From Pseudomonadota bacterium (GTDB lineage: Bacteria > Chloroflexota > UBA6077 > JAJPGT01), in NCBI GenBank assembly GCA_021325655.1, contig JAJPGT010000050.1, forward strand, positions 1 through 50,791: 50,791 bases of DNA. Reading direction: 5' to 3'. Under the pieces are notes generated by a model. That model did no database searches. It saw nothing but the letters and a program-made list of their open reading frames with translations, and had not been told where the DNA came from. Positions 15,584 to 24,635 of this stretch are shown in pieces. The position numbers and the translations under genes were made by a program. Positions within the stretch are counted from its first letter, which is position 1, and every line of letters starts with the position of its first letter.

Positions 15584-17596
15584 CTAGCCCAGGAGTAGCC
15601 GCAGCAGGTTGCGGGTGAGGGCCTGGATGCGCGGGTCCACTGCTGTCGGATGCCCCTGCTCGTCGACGTGCTGGCCGATCTCGTCCAGCGCCCAGCTCCA
15701 CTGAATGGAGCCGACCGCCACGACAGGGCCCGCGCCGGGGGCGCGGATCAGGACAGTATGGGCCTCGTAGCCGGGCTGCTGGTCCGTGGTCGCCAGCGCC
15801 AACTGGCCCCCTGGGCCGACTGGGAGTACCTCGAGCACGCCCTTCCCTTCAAGGAGCTGCCACCCGGCGCCGCCGGAGCGCGCGTCGCCGGGCTCGACCG
15901 TCGTCACCCCCCCATCCGGGTCGGCCAGGCGCACCGGCGCCAGCGCCAGACTGCCCCGCACCTCCAGTCCTACCACCCGCAGCTCCGGCGGTGCTGGGGC
16001 GCCGAACGCTGCGGCGTAGTCGCGGCGCAGGTCGCGCTCAACCGCCACCCAGGCAACGCGGTCGGGATCGGCGTCCAGCGGGACCACGGCGTACTCAACG
16101 TCGCCTCGCCACCCGCGCAGCGCCGTGCCGCCGGGGGCGTACTCGAGCAGGCGGTGGCCCGCGGAGGAGACGAGCCGAACCCCGAACGTCCCGGGCTGAC
16201 CCGGGCGCAGCCAGGTTGCCAGCCGGTCAGCGCGCGGCTGGGCCTCCGGGGCGAAGAAGCGCCCGACGCGGAAGTGCAGCATCCCGGTCAGCGGACGGGT
16301 GGGCTCGACCCGAGCGCGCCCGAGCAGCCGCGCTCCAGGCGGTGGCTCCTGCTCCGCCCCCGGCGCCCAGAGGCTGTCGTACTCATAACCGACCAGGTTC
16401 GGGACGACGTCGCCATCGCGCAATCCGGTGCCCGCGAACACCTCTGGATTGTCGCTGGCGCCGACGACCTCCCAGTCGGCGCTTCGCTTGACCGCCGCGT
16501 TGGAGCCGAGGCCGAGCAGCGCCTGGGTGGGCCGGTTCAGCGGCGGCTCCGCCCACCTCGTCGTCACGCGCGGCGGGTCGGTCGCCGCGAGCGGGTCCAG
16601 GTCCACCGACTTGTAGCAGACCAGGACGCGGTCCCGGCCGAGCCGCGAGGGCTCGAAGCGGATCGCCCAGGCGCCGGTATCGCCGGTGAAGAAGCCCAGG
16701 CCGGTGCCGCGCGCCCGGGCCGCCTCCAGGTGGTCGCGCATCTCCTTCGACCAGTATTCGTTGTGCCCGGCCTGCACAATGGCGCGCGCCCGGGCGTCAA
16801 GGGCGGGCTCTCGGTGCAGGTCGAGGTCAGACACGTAGCCCACGTCGAAGCCGCTGGCTTCCAGCCAGCGCACCATGTTCAGCTCCCAGCGGAGCAGGTT
16901 CTGGCCGGAGCCGTCGCCATCATACGGGCGGTCGAATGACACCTTCACCGCGCGTGTTCCGGCCAGCGTGGGCTGGGGGGAGCTGTTGTACTCGTACAGG
17001 CTCTTGCCACCCCAGTTGTTATAGGCCTGGTCCGTCGTTGCGGCGTGTTCGAATAGGAGGTCGTGGGGCAGCTCGTCGCGCACTACCAGCGGGATGTAGC
17101 TCTGGTCGCCGTCGCTCGCGGTCAGCTTGAGCAGGTACAGCCCGCTGCGCCAGCCATCGACCGCGAGCACCCCGCTAGTCGACCAGTTCGCCGCGGAGAC
17201 AAGCCCCAGCGACTGGTCGACCAGCGGCGCCGGCTGGACCCGCCCCGGAAACTGCTGGGTGGTTACCAGCTCCGCCGCCCGGGCGCCGTTGTCGTACCAG
17301 CCGAGGCGGAACACCTGCACCGAAAAGAAGGGGGCAGGCGTGGTGACGAACAGGGCGATGGATTCGCCGTTGCTGGCGCTGACCCGATCGGCAAAGCCGG
17401 CGATCGTCCCCCGGTGCGTCTTGAGCCGCCACCCCTCCGGATCGTTGCCGCTCGGCGCTGCCAGCGTGGCAGCCGCGAGCGGCCGGGGCATGTGCTCCGG
17501 GGACGGGCCACGACCGGAGAGGAGGGCCAGCGCCGCCGGCAGCGCGAGCGCCAGCAGCAGGACGCTGGCGACGACGAGCACCGTGATCCTGGACAT
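15584..17596 (-). CDS. exported protein with N,N-dimethylformamidase beta-subunit-like C-terminal domain
   Basis: The ATG at 17596 follows GGGAGG, giving 670 residues. A signal peptide or N-terminal anchor (ITVLVVASVLLLALALPAAL) starts the chain. Conserved segments such as SIALFVTTPAPFFSVQVFRLGWYDNGAR, quoted here only by its ends at about residues 75-105, then RPYDG, WLEASGFDVGYVSDLDLH and VQAGHNEYWSKEMRDHLEAA match the family of the large subunit of N,N-dimethylformamidase, whose C-terminal part has a glutamine-amidotransferase-like fold. The family is mostly uncharacterised, and being exported argues against true DMFase activity in the cytoplasm. It lies among secreted-protein genes, so an envelope or polysaccharide role is possible. 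The family call is good; the function is unknown. Confidence 0.8.
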   Translation of the reverse strand: MSRITVLVVASVLLLALALPAALALLSGRGPSPEHMPRPLAAATLAAPSGNDPEGWRLKTHRGTIAGFADRVSASNGESIALFVTTPAPFFSVQVFRLGWYDNGARAAELVTTQQFPGRVQPAPLVDQSLGLVSAANWSTSGVLAVDGWRSGLYLLKLTASDGDQSYIPLVVRDELPHDLLFEHAATTDQAYNNWGGKSLYEYNSSPQPTLAGTRAVKVSFDRPYDGDGSGQNLLRWELNMVRWLEASGFDVGYVSDLDLHREPALDARARAIVQAGHNEYWSKEMRDHLEAARARGTGLGFFTGDTGAWAIRFEPSRLGRDRVLVCYKSVDLDPLAATDPPRVTTRWAEPPLNRPTQALLGLGSNAAVKRSADWEVVGASDNPEVFAGTGLRDGDVVPNLVGYEYDSLWAPGAEQEPPPGARLLGRARVEPTRPLTGMLHFRVGRFFAPEAQPRADRLATWLRPGQPGTFGVRLVSSAGHRLLEYAPGGTALRGWRGDVEYAVVPLDADPDRVAWVAVERDLRRDYAAAFGAPAPPELRVVGLEVRGSLALAPVRLADPDGGVTTVEPGDARSGGAGWQLLEGKGVLEVLPVGPGGQLALATTDQQPGYEAHTVLIRAPGAGPVVAVGSIQWSWALDEIGQHVDEQGHPTAVDPRIQALTRNLLRLLLG

Positions 17597-18006
17597 GCAG
17601 CCTCCCGAGGCGATCAGGACGGACAACGGCGGGCGGTGCGGTCGGCGCCCGCCCGCCGCCTCCCGCCACGTTTCAGGCCGCGCCCGCCCGGCGCGGGCGG
17701 CATCGCTGCCCCGATGCGCGCGTCCAGCGCTCACCGTCCTCGCCTCTGCCCGTGCGGGCTGATTGCCCGTCGAGGGCAGGTCGATTATCCGCCGCATAGT
17801 GCCAGCCCGCGCCCCGGCCGGCAAGCCGGGGCGCTCGCTCCGCGCCTGGCCACTGCCCTTTCGTTCCCCGCTGGCCCGATAGCGGTCCCGAATCTGCGCC
17901 TCTGGCTATCCAGCCGCTCGAGCGCGGGGCAGCGCTGCCCAACGCTTGGAGCGAGCGGCCGAGTCCCACCCGGGGACTCGGCCGCGGGCAGGGAGGGCCA
18001 GGGCCG
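17597..18006. other. intergenic region between divergent exported-protein genes
   Basis: This 410-base spacer separates the DMFase-C-like gene (minus) from the beta-helix gene (plus). The only structure I can support is the inverted repeat at 17955-17985. No convincing promoter hexamers or open frames with ribosome sites were found. Confidence 0.55.
17955..17985. promoter_or_regulatory. 13-bp perfect inverted repeat in the leader of the beta-helix gene
   Basis: GCGGCCGAGTCCC (17955-17967) and GGGACTCGGCCGC (17973-17985) flank a 5-base loop, 21 bases before the ATG at 18007. No T run follows, so it is more likely an operator or a leader hairpin near the ribosome site than a terminator. Confidence 0.6.
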
Positions 18007-19452
18007 ATGGAGCAGCGGGAGGATCTGGCTCGGCGCGTGACGCGGCGCCGCTTGCTCGCCACGGCGCTGAGCGCGACGCTCGGCTCGCTCCTGGCGCCTG
18101 CCACTGCCTCCCTGGCGCGCGCCAGCGCCGGCGACCCGGCGGCGGATCTGCCGCTCGCGGCGGTCATGCCGCTGGAGGCCCCGCTTATGGCACCCCGGAC
18201 GTTCCCCGCCGCCAGCTACGGGGCGGTCGGCGACGGCCGGAGCAACGACGCGCCGGCGATCCAGGCAGCGCTCGACGCCGCGGCGGCGGCCGGCGGGGGG
18301 CGGGTGGCGCTCGCCCCGGGAACCTTCCTGATCGGGGCGACGCTGCGCGTCCCGAGCAACGTCCAGCTCGTCGGCGCTGGCAGCGCCACCGTGCTCTCCG
18401 CCGCCGACCAGCTCAACACTCACGTGCTCCGCAACGCCGACGAGGACCGGGGGAACGCCGGCGTGCTGCTGGCGAGCTTCGTTGTCGAGGGGAACAAGCA
18501 GCGGCAGACGGCGCTGCCCGACCTGGACCTGCAAACGCTGATTCGGATGCGTCGCCTCTCCAACAGCCGCATTCAGGGCGTCTGGGTGCGGAACGGGATC
18601 GCCCATGGGATCGGCCTGGCGACGGCGGCAGGGGTGGCCGTGGAGTCCTGCACCGCGGAGCGCTGCAATGGCATTGGCATCGCCTGCGTCGCCCTGGCCG
18701 GGACCTCCTCGCACGATGTCCGCATTCGCACCAATATCTGCCGCGACAACGGGCTGGACGGCATTATCGTGGACGCCGGCTACAGTGGCGACGGGACGGT
18801 CCACCACATCACTGTCCAGGGCAACCTGTGTGAGGGGAACGACCAGGGAATCACCGTGGAGGAGGGCTGCCTCCAGGTAAGCGTGCTCGGCAACACCTGC
18901 CAGAACAACCGCTCCGACGGCATCGCCGTCCAGAAGGGACAGACCGATCTCCCGGTACGGAACAGCACCGTGGCCGGCAACACCTGTCGGAACAACGGCA
19001 ACCGGGGCCTCTACGTCGAGCGGGCGAGCGGCTGTACCTTCACCAACAACACCCTGGTCGGGAACCAGGCCGGCGTGTACGCGCTGAACGCCGCCGGCTG
19101 CGCGTTCCTCAGTAACACCGCCAGCCGCAATGCCGGCTACGGGATCGCGCTGAACCAGTCGGCCAACTGCACAGTGGGCGGGAACACCTGCACAAACAAC
19201 GGCCAGGTCCAGTCAGGCACCTCACAGGACGGCATCCGGATCGAGGGAAGCAGCCCGGCGCCGACCGGCAACCAGGTGTCGGGCAACCTCTGCACCGACG
19301 ACCAGCCGCGCAAGACCCAGCAGTACGGCATTCACCTGAGCGAGCAGGCCGACTACACGCTGATCGCGGACAACGACCTGCGCGGCAACGCCGTCGCCGG
19401 GCTCCTGCTCGTCGGCAGCCACAACGTCGTTCAGAACAACCTCGGCGCCTGA
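18007..19452 (+). CDS. exported right-handed parallel beta-helix protein (pectate-lyase superfamily)
   Basis: The 481-residue protein starts at an ATG after GGGAGGG. Its N-terminus has a twin-arginine-like signal (RRVTRRRLLATALSATL) with a hydrophobic stretch and an Ala-rich cleavage region, suggesting Tat export. Residues about 65-110 (SYGAVGDGRSNDAPAIQAAL) are the classic N-cap of the Pectate_lyase_3/GH28-like superfamily. The rest is a repeating N-x-C/N-x-G pattern (for example GNTCQNNRSDGIAV, GNTCRNNGNRGLYV) of about 22-24 residues per coil, as in NosD/CASH carbohydrate-binding domains. Likely substrates are polysaccharides, as hydrolase, lyase or epimerase; catalytic residues cannot be picked by eye. 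Confidence 0.85.
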   Translation: MEQREDLARRVTRRRLLATALSATLGSLLAPATASLARASAGDPAADLPLAAVMPLEAPLMAPRTFPAASYGAVGDGRSNDAPAIQAALDAAAAAGGGRVALAPGTFLIGATLRVPSNVQLVGAGSATVLSAADQLNTHVLRNADEDRGNAGVLLASFVVEGNKQRQTALPDLDLQTLIRMRRLSNSRIQGVWVRNGIAHGIGLATAAGVAVESCTAERCNGIGIACVALAGTSSHDVRIRTNICRDNGLDGIIVDAGYSGDGTVHHITVQGNLCEGNDQGITVEEGCLQVSVLGNTCQNNRSDGIAVQKGQTDLPVRNSTVAGNTCRNNGNRGLYVERASGCTFTNNTLVGNQAGVYALNAAGCAFLSNTASRNAGYGIALNQSANCTVGGNTCTNNGQVQSGTSQDGIRIEGSSPAPTGNQVSGNLCTDDQPRKTQQYGIHLSEQADYTLIADNDLRGNAVAGLLLVGSHNVVQNNLGA

Positions 19453-19541
19453 GCCGCTCGCCCTGGGAGCCGCTCCCGCCGGCACCGTCTCGCCAGCGGC
19501 CAGCAGCGCCGTGGCGCCTGAGCCGCCCGGGCGTTCTCAGG

Positions 19542-20786
19542 TCAGGCGGACTTGCCCCGCTCGCCCGCCAGGGGCACCCCAGGCGACCGGTCGCCTGGGG
19601 ACCCCGCCAGGGCACGGCGCAGCCAGTTCCGCGCGGGTGCTTCGACGTATCGCTGCAGCAGCAGCGCCAGCGCAATCAGCCCCACCCCGTAGGCGGCCAG
19701 GAAGCCCACATCTCCGCTGAGCAGGTGCGCATCACGCGCCAGCCCTCGGCCGCTCACCACTCCCACCACCACCCGGGCGTAGGTCATCAGCGGCGCTTGC
19801 AGCAGGTAGACCGCGTAGCTGGCCTCGCCCAGCCGCACCAGCCAGGCGCCGGACAGCGCCGCCGCCAGGCCGGTGCGGCTGGCGGCCAGGCCGTAGATCA
19901 GCGCGGCGAACAGCGGCGCCAGCAGTCCGTTGTGCAGCAGCAGGTACGGGAGCGCGCTCCCGCTGGCCAGGATGAGCAGGATCGCCAGCGCGACCAGCGC
20001 CGTCGCCACCACCGCGCCCGCGGGCCGTGGTCTGGCATGCCCAACGGGTGCGCGGAGGCGGGCGCTCAGGAAGACGCGGCCGGCGGCGATGCCGAGCACG
20101 AACTCGTGCAGGTGCAGCAGCGGGTGGTACTTGACCGCCGCGAGCCAGAAGCCCTCCTCCGCGACCGACAGCGGGCCGGTGACGTGAACGCCGTCGGGCT
20201 CCAGCAGCAGGTACGCCAGCGGGGCAACGAGCCCGGCGCCCCAGGCGGCCAGCGCCACGCCTGCGAGCTGGCGCGGGCGGAGCCGCAGCAGCGGGCGGAT
20301 CAGGAAGGGAAACAGCGCGTAGAAGCAGGCTTCGACTGACAGCGACCAGGCAGGGATGTTCCAGGCGGTTGCGGTCGCCGGGTGCCAGGCCTGCACCATG
20401 AGCAGGACGGGGAGCCCCGATAGGAGACTGCCGGGCGTGGTCGACGCCGACGCACCGCCCACTAGCCCCCTGGCGACGACGGGCGGGGCCGCCGCCGCCA
20501 GCGAGACCAGGTACAGTGGGTAGACCCGCGCCAGGCGAGCGGTCCAGAAGCGCGCCCGGCTGAGCTCCGCGGTGGGGCCGGCGCCCGTGTAGATGTAGGT
20601 CAGGATGAACCCGGACAGGACGAAGAACAGCCCGACGCCGACGTAACCATGCTGGACGATGCTGAGTAGCCAGGCCGGCTGGTGGGCCGCCAGCGGCTGC
20701 CCGAAGTGGTAGACCACAACCAGCCACGCAGCCACAAAGCGCAGCCCGGTCAGAGGTAGGAGCTGCGCTTTGGCTGAGCCGCTCAT
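19542..20786 (-). CDS. acyltransferase 3 family membrane protein (OafA/YrhL-like)
   Basis: The ATG at 20786 is preceded by GGAGGGGGGAGG and opens 414 residues. The N-terminus (LLPLTGLRFVAAWLVVVYHF) carries the family's first helix and catalytic His (VVYHF). GVGLFFVLSGFILTY and RFWTARLARVYPLYLVSL (R/x10/H-type region) follow, with about ten membrane helices. Members transfer acyl groups from the cytoplasm to envelope sugars or lipids. The last 20 or so residues (AGSPGDRSPGVPLAG) are encoded by a CCAGGCGAC palindrome and look like a repeat-derived tail. It follows the beta-helix gene convergently, and a role in modifying surface glycans is reasonable but inferred. Confidence 0.9.
   Translation of the reverse strand: MSGSAKAQLLPLTGLRFVAAWLVVVYHFGQPLAAHQPAWLLSIVQHGYVGVGLFFVLSGFILTYIYTGAGPTAELSRARFWTARLARVYPLYLVSLAAAAPPVVARGLVGGASASTTPGSLLSGLPVLLMVQAWHPATATAWNIPAWSLSVEACFYALFPFLIRPLLRLRPRQLAGVALAAWGAGLVAPLAYLLLEPDGVHVTGPLSVAEEGFWLAAVKYHPLLHLHEFVLGIAAGRVFLSARLRAPVGHARPRPAGAVVATALVALAILLILASGSALPYLLLHNGLLAPLFAALIYGLAASRTGLAAALSGAWLVRLGEASYAVYLLQAPLMTYARVVVGVVSGRGLARDAHLLSGDVGFLAAYGVGLIALALLLQRYVEAPARNWLRRALAGSPGDRSPGVPLAGERGKSA
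19577..19600. repeat. CCAGGCGAC palindromic element, copy 3, in the acyltransferase C-terminus
   Basis: This is a 24-base perfect palindrome of half-site CCCCAGGCGACC. It encodes SPGDRSPGV near the end of the acyltransferase. The right flank GGGGACCCCGCCAG matches copy 1, extending the repeat to about 40 bases. Confidence 0.88.
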
Positions 20787-21166
20787 CCTCCCCCCCTCCA
20801 GGGCCGTGGCAGCAGACGCCGCTGGGCGCGCGGCAATGCTGCCAGTGTCGAGCTGGGACGCAGGAAACCACGGGCGGCGGCCTGCCCAGCCGCCCACCTG
20901 CCCGCGTCCGCGCAGTCTACGCCACAGGCCCGCGGCGGGCAAGCGCCAGCCGCCACCGCTCCTGCTGTGGGCCAGCGAGCCCGTCATTGCGCTCGAGCCG
21001 TTGTCCCGGGCAGGATTTCCCCAGGCCGCGGCAACGGAGGTGTCGAGGTGCTCATCTCCTGCTGGTGACGGGCGATCGTCGCGGCAAACACCGCGCTTCG
21101 GCAGCCCTGCGCTGGCCAGCGGGTCACCGCCCCGCGGCGCGCCTCCTCGCCGCAGGGTGCTGGCCG
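20787..21166. other. intergenic region, nothing recognisable
   Basis: This 380-base spacer lies between the start of the acyltransferase and the end of the methionine-synthase-like gene. I see no ribosome-site-preceded frame, no clear promoter pair for the acyltransferase, and no strong hairpin terminator for the operon ending at 21167. Confidence 0.5.
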
Positions 21167-22183
21167 CTACGCCGCCCGACCGGTGATCTCCTGGCGGGCC
21201 AGGGCCGCGCCCTGGCTCATCGCCCGCAGCTTCGACCGGGCGACATCCGGCGGCAGGTGGCGCAGGCCGCAGTCGGGGTTCAGGATGATCCGCTCCGGTG
21301 GCAGCACCTGCAAGGCGCGGCGGACTCGGCTGGCGATCAGCTCGGGCGTTTCCAGCTCCCGGCTCTTGACGTCCACCACGCCCAGGCCAAGCCGGAACGG
21401 CGGGGACCAGCGCCGGAACAGCTCCAGGTCGTCGTAGCCCTTGCGGGCGAACTCCAGGACGAGCTGGTCGACCCGTGCCTCCAGGAAGGCGGGGAACAGG
21501 AAGTCGTAGTGGCCCTCCCAGATGGGGCGGGCGTAGCGGTTGCCGTAGCAGATATGGACAGCCCAGTGGGCTGGCACACCCTCCACCACGGTGTTGATCG
21601 CCCGCACCGCCAGCTCCGCCTGGTGCGGGTAGCCGGCCAGGAACGGCTCGTCGATCTGGAGGACGTCCGCGCCGGCGGCAGCCAGCAGCCGCGCCTCGCG
21701 GTTGAGCACCCGAGCGAACGCCAATACCAGGTCCGCCTCGTCCACGTAGGCCTCGTTGCGCACCCGCTTGGCGAGCGACAGCGGCCCGGTGAAGGAGAAC
21801 TTGATCGGGCGGTCGGTATACTCGCGGGTAAACAGGAAGTCCTCGACCAGCCCCAGCGACGGACTATCGCCGGGGATGGGGTGGCGGACGACGGCGTCGT
21901 AATAGTCGTAGTAGAAGGTCTTGGCCAGGTGCGGAATCTCCACCCCGGGGATGCGCACCAGGAAGTAGTCGACGTCGTTGTCGCGCCGCAGCTCGCCATC
22001 AGAGACGATGTCCACTCCGGCGCGCTCCTGATCCTTGAGCGCGGCCTTGATCGCCACCTCGTGGATCTGCTGCAGGTAGGCGCTGCTGATGCGGCGCTGG
22101 TAGTAGTCGGTCTTCAGCCGCTCCAGCCATTCTGGCACGGAGTAGGAGCCGACGACCGAGGTGGGGAACAGCGGCCAGTCCAT
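21167..22183 (-). CDS. core MetE: methionine synthase catalytic-domain protein without N-terminal domain
   Basis: The 338-residue protein matches only the C-terminal catalytic half of cobalamin-independent methionine synthase (about 750 residues). The zinc ligands are recognisable as HICYGN (His and Cys), an acidic ligand downstream, and NPDCGL (second Cys). DVLQIDEPFL and GVVDVKSRELETPELIASRV are the homocysteine-side motifs. It therefore can probably bind and activate a thiol such as homocysteine, but lacks the domain that helps bind methyl-tetrahydrofolate polyglutamate. The ATG overlaps the upstream stop by one base (TGATG), placing it last in the operon with metV, metF and a methyltransferase-like gene. 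Known core-MetE proteins take methyl groups from other donors; the donor here is unknown. Confidence 0.88.
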   Translation of the reverse strand: MDWPLFPTSVVGSYSVPEWLERLKTDYYQRRISSAYLQQIHEVAIKAALKDQERAGVDIVSDGELRRDNDVDYFLVRIPGVEIPHLAKTFYYDYYDAVVRHPIPGDSPSLGLVEDFLFTREYTDRPIKFSFTGPLSLAKRVRNEAYVDEADLVLAFARVLNREARLLAAAGADVLQIDEPFLAGYPHQAELAVRAINTVVEGVPAHWAVHICYGNRYARPIWEGHYDFLFPAFLEARVDQLVLEFARKGYDDLELFRRWSPPFRLGLGVVDVKSRELETPELIASRVRRALQVLPPERIILNPDCGLRHLPPDVARSKLRAMSQGAALARQEITGRAA

Positions 22184-23670
22184 CACTCGCGTACCTGGGC
22201 AGTGAGGGTAGTGATGTGGGAGCCGGGGCGGTGCGCGAAGGGGGTGAAGCCGATGCTGTAGCCGCGCCGGCCGGCAATCGCCGCCAGGAGCGGGCCGTTG
22301 ACCCAGTTGACCACCGAGCCGTCGTACTTGCCCGGGCCGCGAAAGCCGCTGGCGTACTGCTGGACGTCGGTGACGAACAGGTCGTGGCAGCGGAGGACGC
22401 CCAGCGGGTGCAGCAGCGGCAGCGTGTCGGCGAAGCTGGCGGCGGCGCCGTTGCCGACGTGCATCCGCAGATCGCCGTTCGTTTCCACGATCGGGCGCAG
22501 CAGCTCCCCACCGATGCCGGGGGCGACCTCGTAGGCGTCGAGCTCCTCCAGCGGGACGTAGCGCTCCTCCAGCCGCAGCGCTTGCCACACCTGGCGCCAG
22601 AAGGCGACCGCGGCGAGAGAGGTGGGGAAGCAGTCCGGCAGCGCGTCGGCCAGCAGCTCCGGTCCGAGCCGGAGCAGGCGGGCAGCCAGCGCCGAGAGGT
22701 CCTGCGGGGCACGGCCGAGCGGTTCGGCCAGGTCACGCGCGGCGGCTTCGGGCAGGTAGGCGCGCACCTGCACCTGATACAGGTGGCCGCCGATGCGGAC
22801 CACCTCGTCGGTGGGCAGGTTGTCGTAGACGTTGGAGATGTACACCAGGAACGCTTTGCCGCGCAGGAAGCCGAGCGTCTCGCTCGGGCGGGTGGCGTCG
22901 AGCACCAGGCAGCTCAGCCGCTCCAGGTGGTCGCGGACGTGCTCACGGGCGCGCTCCAGCACCGTGGGGGAGTAGTCGCCCATCAGGTAGTGCAGCCGGC
23001 GGTAGTAGTCGCGCCCCAGCTCGCGGTCGAGCCGCCGGAACTCATCCAGCCAGGCGCGCGCCTGGCCGCCGTTGCCCACCCCCAGCTCCAGTACGTACAG
23101 CTCGTCCGGCAGCGCCCGCCGGGCCGCCAGGTCATCCCAGATGGCGAACAGCTCCAGGATCAGCTCCCGGGCAGCGGCGAGGTTGCGGGCGTCACTCTCC
23201 CCGCCGGGGAGCGCCTGCTCGTAGCTCCGCCCGACCCCCTGCTCCCAGAGGGGGAGCGCCTTCCAGAACAGCGCGTTGAACTTCCAGATGCAGCTCACCG
23301 ACCCGCGTGTCCACGGCTCCAGGTACACCCGCCCGAGGCTATGATCGGGGCACAGGGCCCGCCCCAGCGCCTGGGGGAGGTCGATTGCCCCGCTCCGGCG
23401 CAGGTCGAGCGCCAGCTCGTAGGCGGCGGGATCGTCCGCGCTCCCGTTGCGCGTCGCCCGGGCGGCGTCGAACGCGGAGGGGATGATCGGACGCAGCAGC
23501 ACCGGCTCGCGGAAGTTCTCGCGGTACTGCACCCAGTCGCAGACGACGCGCAGCCGAGCCGGATCGACCGCTCCGTCCTTCACCGCCTGGACGACGGCGG
23601 CGAGCACCGGGGTGAGGTCGAGCGCCTTCGGCCCCCGCAGCCGCTCCGTGGCGCGCACCTCGATCAGCAT
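22183..23670 (-). CDS. MidA-like SAM-binding methyltransferase family protein
   Basis: The ATG at 23670 follows GGAGGTGGGCG and overlaps the end of metF by 7 bases; the 495-residue frame ends overlapping core metE. Residues 193-210 (VLELGVGNGGQARAWLDE) form a class I SAM-binding motif I, followed by LHYLMGDYSPTVLERARE (an acidic strand-2 equivalent) and FLVYISNVYDNLPTDEV, reminiscent of the MidA/NDUFAF7 group of protein-arginine methyltransferases. The N-terminal 180 residues and C-terminal 180 residues are not recognised. Being sandwiched between metF and core metE suggests a job in methyl transfer or in modifying a partner of that pathway. That is inference from context only. Confidence 0.7.
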   Translation of the reverse strand: MLIEVRATERLRGPKALDLTPVLAAVVQAVKDGAVDPARLRVVCDWVQYRENFREPVLLRPIIPSAFDAARATRNGSADDPAAYELALDLRRSGAIDLPQALGRALCPDHSLGRVYLEPWTRGSVSCIWKFNALFWKALPLWEQGVGRSYEQALPGGESDARNLAAARELILELFAIWDDLAARRALPDELYVLELGVGNGGQARAWLDEFRRLDRELGRDYYRRLHYLMGDYSPTVLERAREHVRDHLERLSCLVLDATRPSETLGFLRGKAFLVYISNVYDNLPTDEVVRIGGHLYQVQVRAYLPEAAARDLAEPLGRAPQDLSALAARLLRLGPELLADALPDCFPTSLAAVAFWRQVWQALRLEERYVPLEELDAYEVAPGIGGELLRPIVETNGDLRMHVGNGAAASFADTLPLLHPLGVLRCHDLFVTDVQQYASGFRGPGKYDGSVVNWVNGPLLAAIAGRRGYSIGFTPFAHRPGSHITTLTAQVRE

Positions 23671-24635
23671 CCGCCCACCTCCGACGCGGCCGGCCGGCGG
23701 CCCAGCCCGGCTCGCTCGAGGAGCTCGGGGACAGCATCCTCCCAGCCGAACGCCATGACGTGGACGCCGGCAACGCCCGGCATCGCCCGCACCTGCTGGA
23801 TAATCTCCGCGCAGAGCGCCAGCCCCTCGGCGGCTACCCGCTCCTCCGGCACCCCGCGCAGCCGGCGAGCGACCTCCTCGGGCACGTACAGCCCGGGCAC
23901 CTCGCTCCGCATGAACTCCAACGCCCGCAGCGACCTGATCGGGCCGATCCCGGCCAGAATCGCGCAGCGGCGGTCGAGCCCCAGGTCGCGCACGTCGGCC
24001 AGCCACTGGCGGAAGATGCCCAGGTCGAAGACGACCTGGGTCTGGACAAACTGCGCCCCGGCGGCAACCTTCTTGCCGAGCCGCTCGGCCCGGTAGCGCT
24101 GCGGGGCGGCGCAGGGGTTCTCCACCGCCCCGATCAGCCAGGCGGGCGGTGGCTGCAGCGGCCGGCCGGAGAGGAGCTGGCGCTGGTCGCGCAGCGTCCG
24201 AGCCGTCCAGATGAGCTGAATCGAGTCCAGGTCGAAGACACCCCTGGCGTCCGGGTGGTCGCCGAAGCGCTGGTGGTCGCCGGTGAGCAGCAGCACGTTG
24301 GGGATGCCGAGCGCCGCGGCGCCGAGCAGGTCGGACTGCAGGGCGATCCGGTTGCGGTCGCGGCACTGGAGCTGCATGATCGGCTCGACGCCTTCCTGGA
24401 GACAGGCGAGGCTGCCAGCCCAGCTCGCCAGCCGGACGACCGCGCTCTGATTGTCGGTGACGTTCACGGCGTCCACCCAGTCCCGCAGCCGCCGCGCCTT
24501 GCGGCGGATCGGCTCCACGGTGGCCCCGCGCGGCGGTCCGATCTCGGCGGTGACGACGAAGCGCCCCTGAAGGAGCGCCTGGTGCAGGCGGCTCAGTGGC
24601 GCGGAGGCGGGGCGGAGGCCGTCCGAGACGCTCAC
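23664..24635 (-). CDS. metF: methylenetetrahydrofolate reductase, catalytic subunit
   Basis: This enzyme reduces 5,10-methylene-THF to 5-methyl-THF. Its GTG start overlaps the upstream metV stop (GTGA). Typical features of the FAD-binding TIM barrel are FVVTAEIGPPRG near the N-terminus (with the catalytic Glu), DAVNVTDNQSAVVRLAS, IMQLQCRDRNRIALQSDLLG, VLLLTGDH and GAQFVQTQVVFDL. At 323 residues it is a usual bacterial MetF length. The adjacent metV indicates the two-subunit MetVF form known from acetogens and some other anaerobe-type lineages rather than the stand-alone NADH-using enzyme. The gene symbol reflects the family; the electron donor is unknown. Confidence 0.9.
   Translation of the reverse strand: MSVSDGLRPASAPLSRLHQALLQGRFVVTAEIGPPRGATVEPIRRKARRLRDWVDAVNVTDNQSAVVRLASWAGSLACLQEGVEPIMQLQCRDRNRIALQSDLLGAAALGIPNVLLLTGDHQRFGDHPDARGVFDLDSIQLIWTARTLRDQRQLLSGRPLQPPPAWLIGAVENPCAAPQRYRAERLGKKVAAGAQFVQTQVVFDLGIFRQWLADVRDLGLDRRCAILAGIGPIRSLRALEFMRSEVPGLYVPEEVARRLRGVPEERVAAEGLALCAEIIQQVRAMPGVAGVHVMAFGWEDAVPELLERAGLGRRPAASEVGGC

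Noticed and set aside
22216..24096. 626-codon plus frame opposite the methionine operon
   Set aside because: The minus-strand genes have recognised families, ribosome sites and tight overlaps; the plus frame is their reflection.
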